Assembly (NCBI GenBank): GCA_030427865.1
Contig: JAUICK010000002.1
Location: 248,001-312,000, forward strand
Direction: 5' to 3'
DNA from: Bacteroidia bacterium
GTDB taxonomy: Bacteria > Bacteroidota > Bacteroidia > Flavobacteriales > Flavobacteriaceae
Length of the DNA stretch: 64,000 bases
Below are positions 19,142 to 28,091 of the stretch, in pieces. The notes beneath the pieces are model-generated. The model was given only the letters and a program-made list of their open reading frames with translations, ran no database searches and was not told the DNA's origin. The translations under genes were made by a program, and so were the position numbers. The stretch's first letter is position 1. Every line of letters starts with the position of its first letter.

Positions 19142-19495
19142 CTATTTTTTATATTCATCAAAAGTGCCATCTGCATAGAATACTACAATACGCTGTATTT
19201 TCTTTGCATTAGTTTCTGAATCTGAATTAAATAAAGATGGAGTAGAAGAAGTAGAAGTATTTACAACATTTTTAGGGAAACTCCCCTTACCATTTAACAG
19301 CCAATACATATCTACATCGTTAAATGCTGATGTAACTTTTAAAATAAAATCTAAACTGGGTTTGTTTCTCCCAGATAAAATATGTGAAATACTAGAACGC
19401 TGTACACCAATTTTATCTGCAAATAAAGAAGCAGAAAGCTGGTGATAATCCATTACTTTTTTAAGTCGAGATGTAAATTCCGAAATGTTTACCAT
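19142..19495 (-). CDS. XRE-family helix-turn-helix transcriptional regulator
   Basis: 117 residues. The HTH_3 domain is at about 8-65 (RLKKVMDYHQLSASLFADKIGV, then QRSSISHILSGRNKPSLDFILK). The C-terminal tail carries the short motif IQRIVVFYADGTFDEYKK common in flavobacterial small XRE regulators. Its own promoter region contains a TTTG-N19-TACATTTG promoter overlapped by an inverted repeat, so it is probably a self-repressor. It may also act on the divergent M14 gene ~350 bp away, but that gene has its own distant promoter. Confidence 0.9.
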   Translation of the reverse strand: MVNISEFTSRLKKVMDYHQLSASLFADKIGVQRSSISHILSGRNKPSLDFILKVTSAFNDVDMYWLLNGKGSFPKNVVNTSTSSTPSLFNSDSETNAKKIQRIVVFYADGTFDEYKK

Positions 19496-19504
19496 TGTAA
19501 TATT

Positions 19505-19546
19505 CTTGTTTTACACAAATGTAAACAAGTTAATAGTAAACACAAA
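19505..19546 (-). promoter_or_regulatory. Promoter of the XRE gene with an overlapping operator-like dyad
   Basis: On the minus strand TTTG (19543-19546), a 19-bp spacer and TACATTTG (19516-19523) form a full Bacteroidota vegetative promoter. The -7 element sits inside the dyad CTTGTTTTACA-CAAA-TGTAAACAAG (19505-19529; one arm has an extra T). A further GTAAAC half-site lies at 19536-19541. The layout suggests autorepression. Confidence 0.65.
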
Positions 19547-19790
19547 AAATATTTTACAACAGAAATTATTTGGATATAAATTTAATTAAACCAACACTTT
19601 ATTTAAAATACATAAACATCTTATTTTTAATATTTTAAAATTTATTTATTGCTAAAATTTATGCTATTGGTAAGAATAAAACCTTGGTGTTTATAATAAA
19701 ACAACATCGCTTTACAAAAGTAAAGAGCTTAATAGAAATAGGTTTTTACATTTGTAACATTACACCTTGCATGCAATTGTATTTTTTTAA

Positions 19791-19821
19791 TTTGATGACA
19801 ATTGTAAATACCGTAATTTTG
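19791..19821 (+). promoter_or_regulatory. Vegetative promoter of the M14 peptidase gene
   Basis: TTTG (19791-19794), a 19-base spacer and TAATTTTG (19814-19821) match the Bacteroidota TTTG/TAnnTTTG consensus exactly. Transcription would start near 19828, just before the ATG at 19843, which supports that start over the longer frame. Confidence 0.7.
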
Positions 19822-19842
19822 AAAAAATATTTAATACAAATA

Positions 19843-20901
19843 ATGAATACCTTATCAATAGATTTTTTAGAAGATATTTTTAGAAATCAAAAAGAAAAAT
19901 CTTTGCATGGAAAATGGATTACTTTTAAAGACATCGAAAAATTGTTTTTAAAACATCAATCTCTTTTTTCTATTTCCGAGATTGGAACTTCAGAAGAACA
20001 TAGACCAATTATGCAATTAAAAATTGGCAACGGCTCTAAAAAGATATTACTTTGGTCGCAAATGCATGGTAATGAAAGTACAGGTACAAAAGCCTTATTC
20101 GATCTTTTTAACTGTTTTAGTAATGTTACAAATAGTACTTTTTCTAAAATTTTAGAAGAATGTACATTAGTATTTATACCCATGCTAAATCCAGATGGCT
20201 CTGAGGTTTACACAAGGGGTAATGCCAAAGGAGTAGATTTAAACAGAGATGCAGTTAACAGAGTTGCAAAAGAAAGCAAGCTTTTAAGAAGAGTATTAGA
20301 AGAAGTTAGTCCTCAATTTTGTTTTAATTTACACGACCAAAGAACAATTTTTAACGTAGAAAGAACAAAAAACCCTGCTACAATCTCTTTTTTAGCACCT
20401 TCAGAAGAAATAACCAGAGCAGTAACTAAAGGAAGAATAGAAACAATGAATATAATTGTTGCTATGAATACTATGTTGCAAAAGGTAATTCCTAATTTTG
20501 TTGGACGATATACAGACGAGTTTTATCCTACTGCAACAGGAGATAATTTCCAAAAGTTAGGATACAATACAATTCTTATAGAATCTGGCCATTTTCCAGA
20601 TGATTATCTTAGAGAAGAAACAAGAAAATATACTTTCTTTTCTATCCTGCAAGGCATTCATCATATTGCAAATTCATTATCTTTTAGCAATTATAAAGAT
20701 TATTTTAAGATACCAAATAATGATAAAATATTTTACGATGTAATACATAGATATTCAAATTCAGATAAAGATGTTGCGTATCAATATGAAGATAAAATTA
20801 TTAACAATAAATTGGTGTCAAAATTAAACAAAGTAGATGATAATAGTTTAAAATTTAAAATTGGACACTCCGAAATCGTTTTCGAAGACAAATTTATTTA
20901 A
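19843..20901 (+). CDS. M14 family zinc carboxypeptidase-like metallopeptidase
   Basis: 352 residues from the ATG at 19843 (MNTLSIDFLEDIF), chosen because a promoter lies immediately upstream. Zinc ligands and catalytic residues are visible: MHGNEST (HxxE), MLNPDGSEVYTRGN, VDLNRDA, CFNLHDQ (third ligand) and ESGHFPDD (general base Glu). No signal peptide is seen, so it is probably cytoplasmic, acting on peptides or amide conjugates. It is the second M14-like enzyme in the window after the AstE-like one, but the two are clearly different branches. Confidence 0.88.
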   Translation: MNTLSIDFLEDIFRNQKEKSLHGKWITFKDIEKLFLKHQSLFSISEIGTSEEHRPIMQLKIGNGSKKILLWSQMHGNESTGTKALFDLFNCFSNVTNSTFSKILEECTLVFIPMLNPDGSEVYTRGNAKGVDLNRDAVNRVAKESKLLRRVLEEVSPQFCFNLHDQRTIFNVERTKNPATISFLAPSEEITRAVTKGRIETMNIIVAMNTMLQKVIPNFVGRYTDEFYPTATGDNFQKLGYNTILIESGHFPDDYLREETRKYTFFSILQGIHHIANSLSFSNYKDYFKIPNNDKIFYDVIHRYSNSDKDVAYQYEDKIINNKLVSKLNKVDDNSLKFKIGHSEIVFEDKFI

Positions 20902-20920
20902 GTATTTATCAGTTTTATGC

Positions 20921-20950
20921 TTGTTTAATTAAATTTAATTCATAAATTTG
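20921..20950 (+). promoter_or_regulatory. Vegetative promoter of the Lrp/AsnC gene
   Basis: TTG (20921-20923), a 19-base spacer and TAAATTTG (20943-20950), followed 27 bp later by the ATG. It is an exact match to the Bacteroidota consensus. Confidence 0.65.
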
Positions 20951-20977
20951 CTATTGAAATTGAATAATACGTAAAAT

Positions 20978-21457
20978 ATGAAAAAATTTATTTTAGACGA
21001 GATTGATCATCAGATATTAGATATCTTAATTGAAAATGCAAGAACTCCATTTACAGATATCGCAAAACAATTATTAGTTTCTGCAGGTACAATACATGTT
21101 CGTGTAAAAAAAATGGAAGATGAGGGTATTATTCAAGGCTCTACACTTACCCTAAATTACGAAAAAATGGGGTATTCTTTTATAGCACATGTAGGTGTGT
21201 TTTTAGAAAAAACTTCAATGACCCAAGACGTAATTACAAACTTAAGAAATATTCCTAATGTTACTGTTGCTTATGTAACAGCAGGCAAGTACAATATTTT
21301 CTGTAAAGTAAGAGCAAAAGGCACTAATGATGCAAAAGATATAATTTATAAAATAGATGATATCCCAGGAGTAAACAGAACAGAAACTATGATTGCTTTA
21401 GAAGAAAGCATAAATGATAAAAAGAGAATGATGCATGCAATTTTTAAAGAATTATAA
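20978..21457 (+). CDS. Lrp/AsnC family transcriptional regulator
   Basis: 159 residues, standard for the family. The AsnC-type winged helix is at about 1-60 (IDHQILDILIENARTPFTDIAKQLLVSAGTIHVRVKKMEDEGIIQG). The C-terminal RAM ligand-binding and oligomerisation domain is at about 65-150, with YVTAGKYNIFCKVRAKGTND. The family senses amino acids. It has its own promoter and terminator. The next gene is a branched-chain-type 2-oxoacid dehydrogenase E1, a plausible but unproven target. Confidence 0.93.
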   Translation: MKKFILDEIDHQILDILIENARTPFTDIAKQLLVSAGTIHVRVKKMEDEGIIQGSTLTLNYEKMGYSFIAHVGVFLEKTSMTQDVITNLRNIPNVTVAYVTAGKYNIFCKVRAKGTNDAKDIIYKIDDIPGVNRTETMIALEESINDKKRMMHAIFKEL

Positions 21458-21479
21458 AATCTAAACTTACAGTATTTTA

Positions 21480-21514
21480 AAAATCCTTATCAATAAAATG
21501 ATAAGGATTTTTTT
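21480..21514 (+). terminator. Rho-independent terminator after the Lrp/AsnC gene
   Basis: A perfect 12-bp stem AAATCCTTATCA / TGATAAGGATTT with a 6-base loop is followed by a T run, 23 bp past the stop. Confidence 0.88.
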
Positions 21515-21571
21515 ATGGAATTCATATCTTTATGTTTATGTTTGTTTCTATAATTATGATATTTGCAATTT

Positions 21572-23557
21572 ATGATTCCTAAAGTTGAGTATAATAAAAA
21601 ATCTCTAAGCAAAGAAACCCTATTAAATCTATATAGAAGGATGCTAAAACCTCGTTTAATTGAGGAAAAAATGCTAATTCTATTACGTCAAGGAAAAATT
21701 TCTAAATGGTTTTCTGGTATTGGTCAAGAAGCAATTGCTGTAGGTGTTGCGTCTGCATTAAATAAAGATGAATATATCTTGCCAATGCATAGAAATTTAG
21801 GTGTTTTTACGACCAGAGAAATTCCTTTATACAGGTTATTTTCTCAATGGCAAGGTAAAATGAATGGTTTTACAAAAGGTAGAGACAGAAGTTTTCATTT
21901 TGGAACACAAGAATACAATATTGTTGGAATGATCTCTCATTTGGGGCCACAATTAGGTGTGGCAGACGGAATTGCATTAGCCAATAAACTAAAACAAAAT
22001 CATAAGATTTGTGCTGTTTTTACAGGCGAAGGAGCTACAAGCGAAGGCGACTTCCATGAAGCACTTAATTTAGCTGCTGTTTGGAGTTTGCCTGTACTTT
22101 TTTGTGTTGAAAATAATGGGTATGGTTTATCTACACCTGTTTCTGAGCAATTTAAATGCAAACATATTGCTGATAAAGGAATTGGTTATGGAATGGAAAG
22201 TTACATTATAGATGGAAACAATATTTTAGAAGTATATACCAAGTTAGAAGAATTGGCAAAAAGTGTTCGAAAAAAACCAAGACCTATTCTTTTAGAATTT
22301 AAAACTTTTAGAATGCGTGGCCATGAAGAGGCCAGTGGTACAAAATATGTGCCCCAAGATTTAATGGATTTTTGGGCTGCTAAAGACCCTTTAGAAAACT
22401 ATCAACAATTCTTAAAGGAAGAAGGAATTCTTACAGACAAAATTGAAGTTTCTTTAAAAGAAGATATTGTTCATGAGATTAATGAGCATCTTAAAACTGC
22501 ATTTAATGAAGATAATGTTGTTGCAAATATAGAAACTGAATTAAAAGATGTATACCAACAACATGTTTACAAAGAAAATCTTCCATCAAAAGAAAAGAAA
22601 AAAATACGTTTTATAGACGCAATTTCAGAAGGTTTAGCTCAATCTATGCAAAATTATGATGATTTAGTTATTATGGGACAAGATGTTGCAGAATATGGTG
22701 GGGTTTTTAAAATAACTGACGGATTTGTAGATAAATTTGGAAAAGAAAGAGTTCGAAATACACCAATTTGCGAATCTGCCATTGTTTCTGCAGCTTATGG
22801 CTTGTCTGTAAATGGTATGAAAGCTGTTATGGAAATGCAATTTGCAGATTTTGTTTCTTCAGGGTTCAATCCGATTGTAAATTTATTAGCCAAATCTCAA
22901 TACAGATGGAATCAAAACGCAGATGTTGTTATACGAATGCCATGTGGTGCAGGAGTAGGAGCTGGCCCTTTTCATAGCCAAACTAATGAAGCTTGGTTTA
23001 CCAAGGTTCCTGGTTTAAAAGTGGTATATCCTGCTTTTCCTCAAGATGCCAAAGGATTATTAATTGAAGCTATTAACGACCCAAACCCTGTGCTATTTTT
23101 TGAGCACAAAGCTTTATATCGTTCAGTTTATGATAATGTTTCTGAAAATTATTTCACAACAGAAATTGGGAAAGCTACTTTATTAAAAAAAGGAACTAAA
23201 GTAACAATTATTAGTTATGGAGCTGCAATTCATTGGGTTTTAGAAGAATTAGAAAATAACCCTATTTCTGCTGATGTTATTGATTTAAGAACCTTACAAC
23301 CTCTGGATGTTGAAACAATTTTTAAATCTGTTAAGAAAACTGGAAAAGTAATTCTTGTTCAGGAAGATTCTTTATTTGGTGGAATTTCTAGTGATATTTC
23401 TGCATTAATTAATGAAAATTGTTTTGAATTCTTAGATGCACCAATTAAAAGAGTTGCAAGTTTAGAAACTCCAATTCCTTTCGATAAACAGTTGGAACAT
23501 CAATATTTAGGAAAAGGGAGATTAAAAAAAGCGTTATTAGAATTGCTACACTATTAG
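21572..23557 (+). CDS. 2-oxoacid (branched-chain type) dehydrogenase E1, fused alpha and beta subunits
   Basis: 661 residues from the ATG at 21572; a TTG three codons upstream is less likely. The N-terminal half is an E1 alpha subunit: MHRNLGVFTTREIPL, and a ThDP-binding motif (GEGATSEGDFHEALNLAAVW to VENN). The C-terminal half is E1 beta: FIDAISEGLAQSM, MGQDVAEYGGVFKIT, VRNTPICESAIVSAAYG, and a transketolase C-terminal domain (VISYGAAIHWVLEEL, VILVQEDSLFGGIS). It decarboxylates a 2-oxoacid and passes the acyl group to a lipoyl E2. Alpha-beta fusion is known in Bacteroidota. No E2 or E3 gene is in the window. Confidence 0.92.
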   Translation: MIPKVEYNKKSLSKETLLNLYRRMLKPRLIEEKMLILLRQGKISKWFSGIGQEAIAVGVASALNKDEYILPMHRNLGVFTTREIPLYRLFSQWQGKMNGFTKGRDRSFHFGTQEYNIVGMISHLGPQLGVADGIALANKLKQNHKICAVFTGEGATSEGDFHEALNLAAVWSLPVLFCVENNGYGLSTPVSEQFKCKHIADKGIGYGMESYIIDGNNILEVYTKLEELAKSVRKKPRPILLEFKTFRMRGHEEASGTKYVPQDLMDFWAAKDPLENYQQFLKEEGILTDKIEVSLKEDIVHEINEHLKTAFNEDNVVANIETELKDVYQQHVYKENLPSKEKKKIRFIDAISEGLAQSMQNYDDLVIMGQDVAEYGGVFKITDGFVDKFGKERVRNTPICESAIVSAAYGLSVNGMKAVMEMQFADFVSSGFNPIVNLLAKSQYRWNQNADVVIRMPCGAGVGAGPFHSQTNEAWFTKVPGLKVVYPAFPQDAKGLLIEAINDPNPVLFFEHKALYRSVYDNVSENYFTTEIGKATLLKKGTKVTIISYGAAIHWVLEELENNPISADVIDLRTLQPLDVETIFKSVKKTGKVILVQEDSLFGGISSDISALINENCFEFLDAPIKRVASLETPIPFDKQLEHQYLGKGRLKKALLELLHY

Positions 23558-23558
23558 A

Positions 23559-23744
23559 ATGGAATTAGAACACTTTTTTCAGTGTCCATATTGTTGGTCA
23601 GAAATTTCTATGATTTTAGATGTAAGTGTGTCTAAGCAAACTTACATAGAAGATTGTGAGGTTTGTTGTAATCCCATAGAAATATCTCCAATCTTTGAAG
23701 CTAACCAACTAATAAGTTTTAACGCCAAGTCTATTGAGCAATAA
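23559..23744 (+). CDS. CPXCG motif-containing cysteine-rich protein
   Basis: 61 residues with two zinc-knuckle-like cysteine pairs: FQCPYCWSEIS near the start and DCEVCCNPIEI after residue 30. This matches the small CPXCG-motif family, in which four cysteines probably bind zinc. The first pair ends in Trp rather than Gly. It begins one base after the E1 stop, so it is co-transcribed. Its function is unknown. Confidence 0.85.
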   Translation: MELEHFFQCPYCWSEISMILDVSVSKQTYIEDCEVCCNPIEISPIFEANQLISFNAKSIEQ

Positions 23745-24449
23745 TTATAAAAGTGGATTTTTCCAAGAAAACCGACCAAATATTAGCAACCAGTCTTTTG
23801 GAAATGAAGACTTTAAATTTAACTGCTTATCAGTAAAAGGATGCGTAAACTCTAATTGCCCCGCATGCAAAAACAAATTTTTACAATTAAAATTTGTTTC
23901 GAACATTGTATTATGGTTTTTATCACCATATTTTGGATCGCCAATTAAAGGATGACTAATTTTATTCATATGTACTCGTAATTGATGCATTCTTCCTGTT
24001 TTTGGCGATAATTTAACCAAACTATAACGTGAAGTATGATAAGGTTTTACCGGAATTGTTAAGGTAATTTGTGCCAAAGTTTTTAAATATGTTAATGCCT
24101 CTTTATGCACATTTGCATCTCTACCTTTTACGGGAGAATCTATAATTTTTGACTCAGGAGAAAACCCTCGAAGAATACCGAAATAGCTTTTCTGAATCTG
24201 ATTATTTGTAAAAAGCTCTTGAAAGTTCGAAACGAATTCTTTCTGTTTTGCTAATAAAATAATTCCAGAAGTTTTTCTATCTAATCTATGAATAGGGTAA
24301 GTTCTTAACCCTTTTTCATCAAAAATAAATTGTAACAAAGAGGTTTCATCAGCTACGTTTCTAGAATGTTTTGCATGATGAACAACCATATTATTAGGCT
24401 TACTCACGCATAAAACATATTTATCTTCAAAAATAACCTGTATACTCAT
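23745..24449 (-). CDS. RluA/TruC-like RNA pseudouridine synthase
   Basis: 234 residues. The catalytic HRLDRKTSGIILLAK motif of the RluA group carries the nucleophile Asp. YSLVKLSPKTGRMHQLRVHM and HPLIGDPKYGDKNHN are the other family blocks. There is no S4 domain. The short length and FEDKYVLCVSKPNNMVVHHAKHSRN start resemble TruC (tRNA Psi65), but the exact target cannot be told from sequence alone. It converges on the CPXCG gene with no gap between stops. Confidence 0.9.
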   Translation of the reverse strand: MSIQVIFEDKYVLCVSKPNNMVVHHAKHSRNVADETSLLQFIFDEKGLRTYPIHRLDRKTSGIILLAKQKEFVSNFQELFTNNQIQKSYFGILRGFSPESKIIDSPVKGRDANVHKEALTYLKTLAQITLTIPVKPYHTSRYSLVKLSPKTGRMHQLRVHMNKISHPLIGDPKYGDKNHNTMFETNFNCKNLFLHAGQLEFTHPFTDKQLNLKSSFPKDWLLIFGRFSWKNPLL

Positions 24450-24559
24450 TTTAATTTTTTAATTTTCAAAAATACCATTTAATTTATGATAACTTTAAAA
24501 GATTTTTAAGTAAGATTTTGTAAATTTAAATACTTATAAATCAGTTAATTATTTACATT

Positions 24560-25099
24560 ATGAGAATAGCGTTGTTAGGCTTTTTAATGGTTTTGTTTGG
24601 TTGCAGTAGTACAAATAAAATATTGTCTGCACAGCAAATATCAACTTTAAAAGATGTTGTAGAAGCCAAAGAAATAGAAATTGAATTTAATTGGGCACAA
24701 CCTACTGGTCTTATTTCTAGCGTAAGCGGATTACAAAATCTAATTCCTTTTGGAAGTACAATAAATAATATTAATTTAAATGGTAATCCTAATTTTTTTA
24801 AGATCAACAAAGATAGTCTATCTATAGATCTTCCTTATTTTGGAAGTCAACAATTACCCAAAGGCTATAATAATACAGAAATCGGGGTGAATTTTAATGG
24901 AACACCAGAAAAATTTGAAGAAAAATTTGATGCCAAAAGAAATAAATATATACTTACGTATTGGTTAAAAGGAACTGATGAAAGTTACAAAGTAATTTTA
25001 GTTTTATTTCCGAATAACAGCAGTGTTTTGTATGTAAACAGTAGTCATAGAACACCTATTAATTATGATGGGGAATGGAAACGAATACCCAAGAAATAA
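24560..25099 (+). CDS. DUF4251 domain-containing lipoprotein
   Basis: 179 residues. A lipoprotein signal (MRIALLGFLMVLFGCSST) is followed by a DUF4251 domain: LSIDLPYFGSQQLPKGYNN, IGVNFNGTPEKFEEKF, YKVILVLFPNNSSVLYVNSS and HRTPINYDGEW. The family is restricted to Bacteroidota and its function is unknown. It is a single gene followed by a long inverted-repeat element. Confidence 0.85.
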   Translation: MRIALLGFLMVLFGCSSTNKILSAQQISTLKDVVEAKEIEIEFNWAQPTGLISSVSGLQNLIPFGSTINNINLNGNPNFFKINKDSLSIDLPYFGSQQLPKGYNNTEIGVNFNGTPEKFEEKFDAKRNKYILTYWLKGTDESYKVILVLFPNNSSVLYVNSSHRTPINYDGEWKRIPKK

Positions 25100-25100
25100 A

Positions 25101-25235
25101 AAGAAGCTGTCTGAAAAGTATTAGTATTTGTCATTTCGATTGTAATGGAGAAATCTTATTTATTGAAAATCAATTATATAGATTTTTCGCCTCCGCTCAA
25201 AATGACAGTTAAATCAACTTTTCAGACAGCTTCTT
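25101..25235. repeat. Long inverted-repeat element with 19-bp perfect arms and an inner GTCATTT palindrome
   Basis: The outer arms AAGAAGCTGTCTGAAAAGT (25101-25119) and ACTTTTCAGACAGCTTCTT (25217-25235) are perfect reverse complements. Inside lies a second palindrome running from GTCATTTCGA (25130) to AAATGAC (25200-25206), with internal GAGAAATCT. The inner part belongs to the same family as the copies at 59973 and 60071. It sits between convergent genes and could act as a bidirectional terminator or a non-autonomous mobile element. Confidence 0.75.
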
Positions 25236-25253
25236 AAAATGTTTTTAAATAAT

Positions 25254-25655
25254 TTATTCAGTACCTATTTGATTAATAGTAGAGTCATTACCAATTCCTT
25301 TTGGATTTTCTCCCCATTGATTGGTTTTATTTTCTCCTTCCATACAGAATAAAACAATTAACCACAAAGCACCTATAAATGGTATAAAGGCAAGTAGAAT
25401 GTACCAACCAGTTTTTCCAATATCATGTAATCTCCTAACACTTACTGCTAACCCTGGGATAAATACTGCCAAAGAATAAATATATGCTAAAAAAGCTAAT
25501 GCAGGCACGTCAATAGAAATTCCAATAAATGTAAATACAAACCCTAATACCCAAGATATTAAGATATTAATAAGTGTAAACATCCAAAACTCTTTTCTTC
25601 TTGCTCTACCAGAAAAATCTGCGTATTGATTTAATACTTTTAAATACCAATTCAT
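25254..25655 (-). CDS. DUF805 domain-containing membrane protein
   Basis: 133 residues. The family start (MNWYLKVLNQYADFSGRARRKEFWMF) is typical, followed by about four membrane helices and the VRRLHDIGKTGWYILL motif between the last two. The tail is short and polar. Bacterial DUF805 proteins are small inner-membrane proteins of unknown function. It stands alone, converging on the DUF4251 gene across the inverted-repeat element. Confidence 0.92.
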   Translation of the reverse strand: MNWYLKVLNQYADFSGRARRKEFWMFTLINILISWVLGFVFTFIGISIDVPALAFLAYIYSLAVFIPGLAVSVRRLHDIGKTGWYILLAFIPFIGALWLIVLFCMEGENKTNQWGENPKGIGNDSTINQIGTE

Positions 25656-25700
25656 TTTTTTATTTTTAGTTGATTAATTGAGCGCAAATGTAAAAAATTA

Positions 25701-27065
25701 TTAAAATAATCCTCTTGATTTTAATTCTAAATATTTATTAATGGTATCTCCGGTTAAATTCTCTGGTTTTGTAAGTACAGATTGAATTCCGTATTTTTTT
25801 AACTCTTTAACAATACTTTTCTTTTCGTACATAAATTTTTCTGCAATAATGCTATCATAAACCTCTAAAATGTCTTCAGTTTTTATAGTTGTTAGCGAAT
25901 TGAGTTCTGTATTTTCAAAAAACACTACTAAAACCAAATGATTTTTACCTAAAGCTCTTAAATAGGGGAGTTGCCTATTTAAACCATCCATGGTTTCAAA
26001 ATTTGTGTACAAAATCAATAAGCTTCTATGAGTAATCTTTCTTTTTACAACAGCGTATAAGGTACTAAAATCAGATTCAGAAAAATCGGTTTTAATATTG
26101 TGCAAAGCTTCAGAAATTAAACTCATTTGAGAATTTCTTTTTTCTGCAACTACCCAATCTTCTAACTTTGTAGAAAAAGATAACATACCAGCTTTGTCTT
26201 GTTTTCTTAAAATAACACTACTAATTGCCAAAGTTGCATTTATAGCGTAATCTAATAAACTTAAATTGTTAAAGTGCATTTGCATTGCACGTCCTTTGTC
26301 TATAACAGAGTATACAGGTTGTGATTTTTCTTCTACATATTGATTTAGCATAAGTTGATTTCTCTTTGCTGTGGCTTTCCAATTTAAAGATCGTATATCA
26401 TCACCAGAAACATATTCTTTTATTTGTTCAAACTCCAAAGAATGCCCTATCCTTCTAATTTTTTTTGTTCCATAAGAAAGAGATTGATTGGTAAACGCTT
26501 TAAAATCGAACGCTCTAAGTTTTAAAAAAGATGGATAGCATTTTAACTCTTTTTCTTTACCTAATACATACTTTTTAGTTGCCAATTGTAATGGTGAACT
26601 TGCATAAATATTCGTATTTCCAAAAAGATAAACACCTCTTTCTGTTGGTGTTAAATCGTAGTAAATTATTTTTTCTTCTGTGTTTTGTAATATCAAACTA
26701 AAAATAAAATCTCTTTTTTGAAATTGATAAGGAATTTCTTCTATAATTGATAAATGCGTTGAAAATTTATACAAGTTTTTAAGTTCTAATGCTATTTTAT
26801 TAGCATCTCCATTAGATAACCTTTCTGGTAAAACACGAGAAGCAGTTAGAGCATCTTTCTTGGCATATAAAATAAAAATATCTACAATTGTTAAAACAGA
26901 CAATATAAAAAGTAACACTTTTGCAATTTGAAAAAAGATTGAAATAAAAAAACCAACCACAAATAAAACAGCTATTCCTCCTAAAAAGTAGAAAAATCTA
27001 TTATTAATAAATAAAGTGTTATAAAAATGTTTCAAAATTTTGGTTTTTAGTCTGCGAAAAGCCAA
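25701..27065 (-). CDS. DUF58 domain-containing protein
   Basis: 454 residues. Two membrane helices near the N-terminus (about 23-70) are followed by a beta-rich region and the DUF58 signature YVSGDDIRSLNWKATAKRNQLMLNQYVEEKSQPVYSVID, which begins a von Willebrand A-like domain. DUF58 proteins are regularly paired with MoxR AAA+ ATPases, as here (18 bp gap). The pair probably works as a chaperone or insertion system for membrane or metal-binding partners. It is last in a five-gene minus-strand operon (SpoIIM, DUF4129, DUF4350, MoxR, DUF58). Confidence 0.92.
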   Translation of the reverse strand: MAFRRLKTKILKHFYNTLFINNRFFYFLGGIAVLFVVGFFISIFFQIAKVLLFILSVLTIVDIFILYAKKDALTASRVLPERLSNGDANKIALELKNLYKFSTHLSIIEEIPYQFQKRDFIFSLILQNTEEKIIYYDLTPTERGVYLFGNTNIYASSPLQLATKKYVLGKEKELKCYPSFLKLRAFDFKAFTNQSLSYGTKKIRRIGHSLEFEQIKEYVSGDDIRSLNWKATAKRNQLMLNQYVEEKSQPVYSVIDKGRAMQMHFNNLSLLDYAINATLAISSVILRKQDKAGMLSFSTKLEDWVVAEKRNSQMSLISEALHNIKTDFSESDFSTLYAVVKRKITHRSLLILYTNFETMDGLNRQLPYLRALGKNHLVLVVFFENTELNSLTTIKTEDILEVYDSIIAEKFMYEKKSIVKELKKYGIQSVLTKPENLTGDTINKYLELKSRGLF

Positions 27066-27083
27066 TCAACTAATAACTAATAG

Positions 27084-28088
27084 TTATCTAGGTATTTCTA
27101 CTGCTTCAATAATTTGTGCTATAATTTGTTTACTTGTTAACCCCTCCATTTCTCTCTCTGGAGTTACAATAACTCTGTGCATTAGCACTGGTATTGTTGC
27201 TTTTTTAATATCTTCTGGAGTTACAAAATCTCTTCCTTTTATGGCTGCAAAAGCTTTAGAAGCGCCTAAAATTGCAATACTTGCTCTTGGTGAAGCTCCT
27301 AAATATAAAAAGGAGTTTGATCTTGTATTTACTACAATATTAGCAATATACTTTAGAAGGTTTTCTTCAATTTTAATTTGATTGACTAAGTTTCTAAATT
27401 CAAGAATTTTTTCACCCGAAATTACAGTTTCAATTTTACTTAATTTGGTAGTATTTTCTAAAGATTGCTCATTCATTATAATTTGCAACTCTTCGTCTGC
27501 ATTAGGATATTCTACATTAATTTTAAATAAAAAACGATCTAATTGTGCTTCTGGTAATCTGTAAGTTCCTTCTTGTTCTATTGGGTTTTGAGTTGCCAAA
27601 ACTACAAAAGGAGCCGTCATTTTATAGGTTGTGCCATCTATAGTAATTTGTTTTTCTTCCATAACTTCAAACAAAGCAGCTTGTGTTTTTGCTGGTGCTC
27701 TATTAATTTCGTCAATTAAAATCATGTTAGAAAAAATAGGTCCTTTTTTAAACTCAAAATCAGAAGTTTTTACGTTAAAAATAGAGGTTCCTAAGATATC
27801 TGAAGGCATTAAATCTGGTGTAAACTGAATTCTACTAAAGTTAATATCTATTGTTTTAGATAACAATTTTGCAGTAATGGTTTTGGCAACTCCTGGTACA
27901 CCTTCAATTAAAACATGTCCGTCAGAAAGTAGAGAGACTAGTAATAGGTCCATCATTTCTTTTTGACCAACAATTACTTTTTGCAATTGTTTTTTTATTT
28001 TAAAAACACACTCTTGTAGTTCTGTTAGGTTTATTCTGTTTTCGAATTCTAAATTTTCTTGATGTTCTTCTTTATTGGGTGTTTCCAT
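27084..28088 (-). CDS. MoxR family AAA+ ATPase
   Basis: 334 residues. Walker A (EGVPGVAKT), Walker B with DE (ILIDEINRAPAKTQAALFEVMEE), sensor 1 (VLATQNPIEQEGTYRLPEAQLDRF) and a C-terminal lid with GASPRASIAILGASKA-like sensor 2 are all present. MoxR ATPases act as chaperones for maturation of protein complexes, in concert with vWA-type partners. Start and stop lie within a few bases of the DUF4350 and DUF58 genes, so it is co-transcribed. Confidence 0.95.
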   Translation of the reverse strand: METPNKEEHQENLEFENRINLTELQECVFKIKKQLQKVIVGQKEMMDLLLVSLLSDGHVLIEGVPGVAKTITAKLLSKTIDINFSRIQFTPDLMPSDILGTSIFNVKTSDFEFKKGPIFSNMILIDEINRAPAKTQAALFEVMEEKQITIDGTTYKMTAPFVVLATQNPIEQEGTYRLPEAQLDRFLFKINVEYPNADEELQIIMNEQSLENTTKLSKIETVISGEKILEFRNLVNQIKIEENLLKYIANIVVNTRSNSFLYLGASPRASIAILGASKAFAAIKGRDFVTPEDIKKATIPVLMHRVIVTPEREMEGLTSKQIIAQIIEAVEIPR

Positions 28089-28091
28089 GTT

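Noticed and set aside
23734..23955. 73-codon plus-strand frame
   Set aside because: It runs antisense through the well-supported pseudouridine synthase gene.
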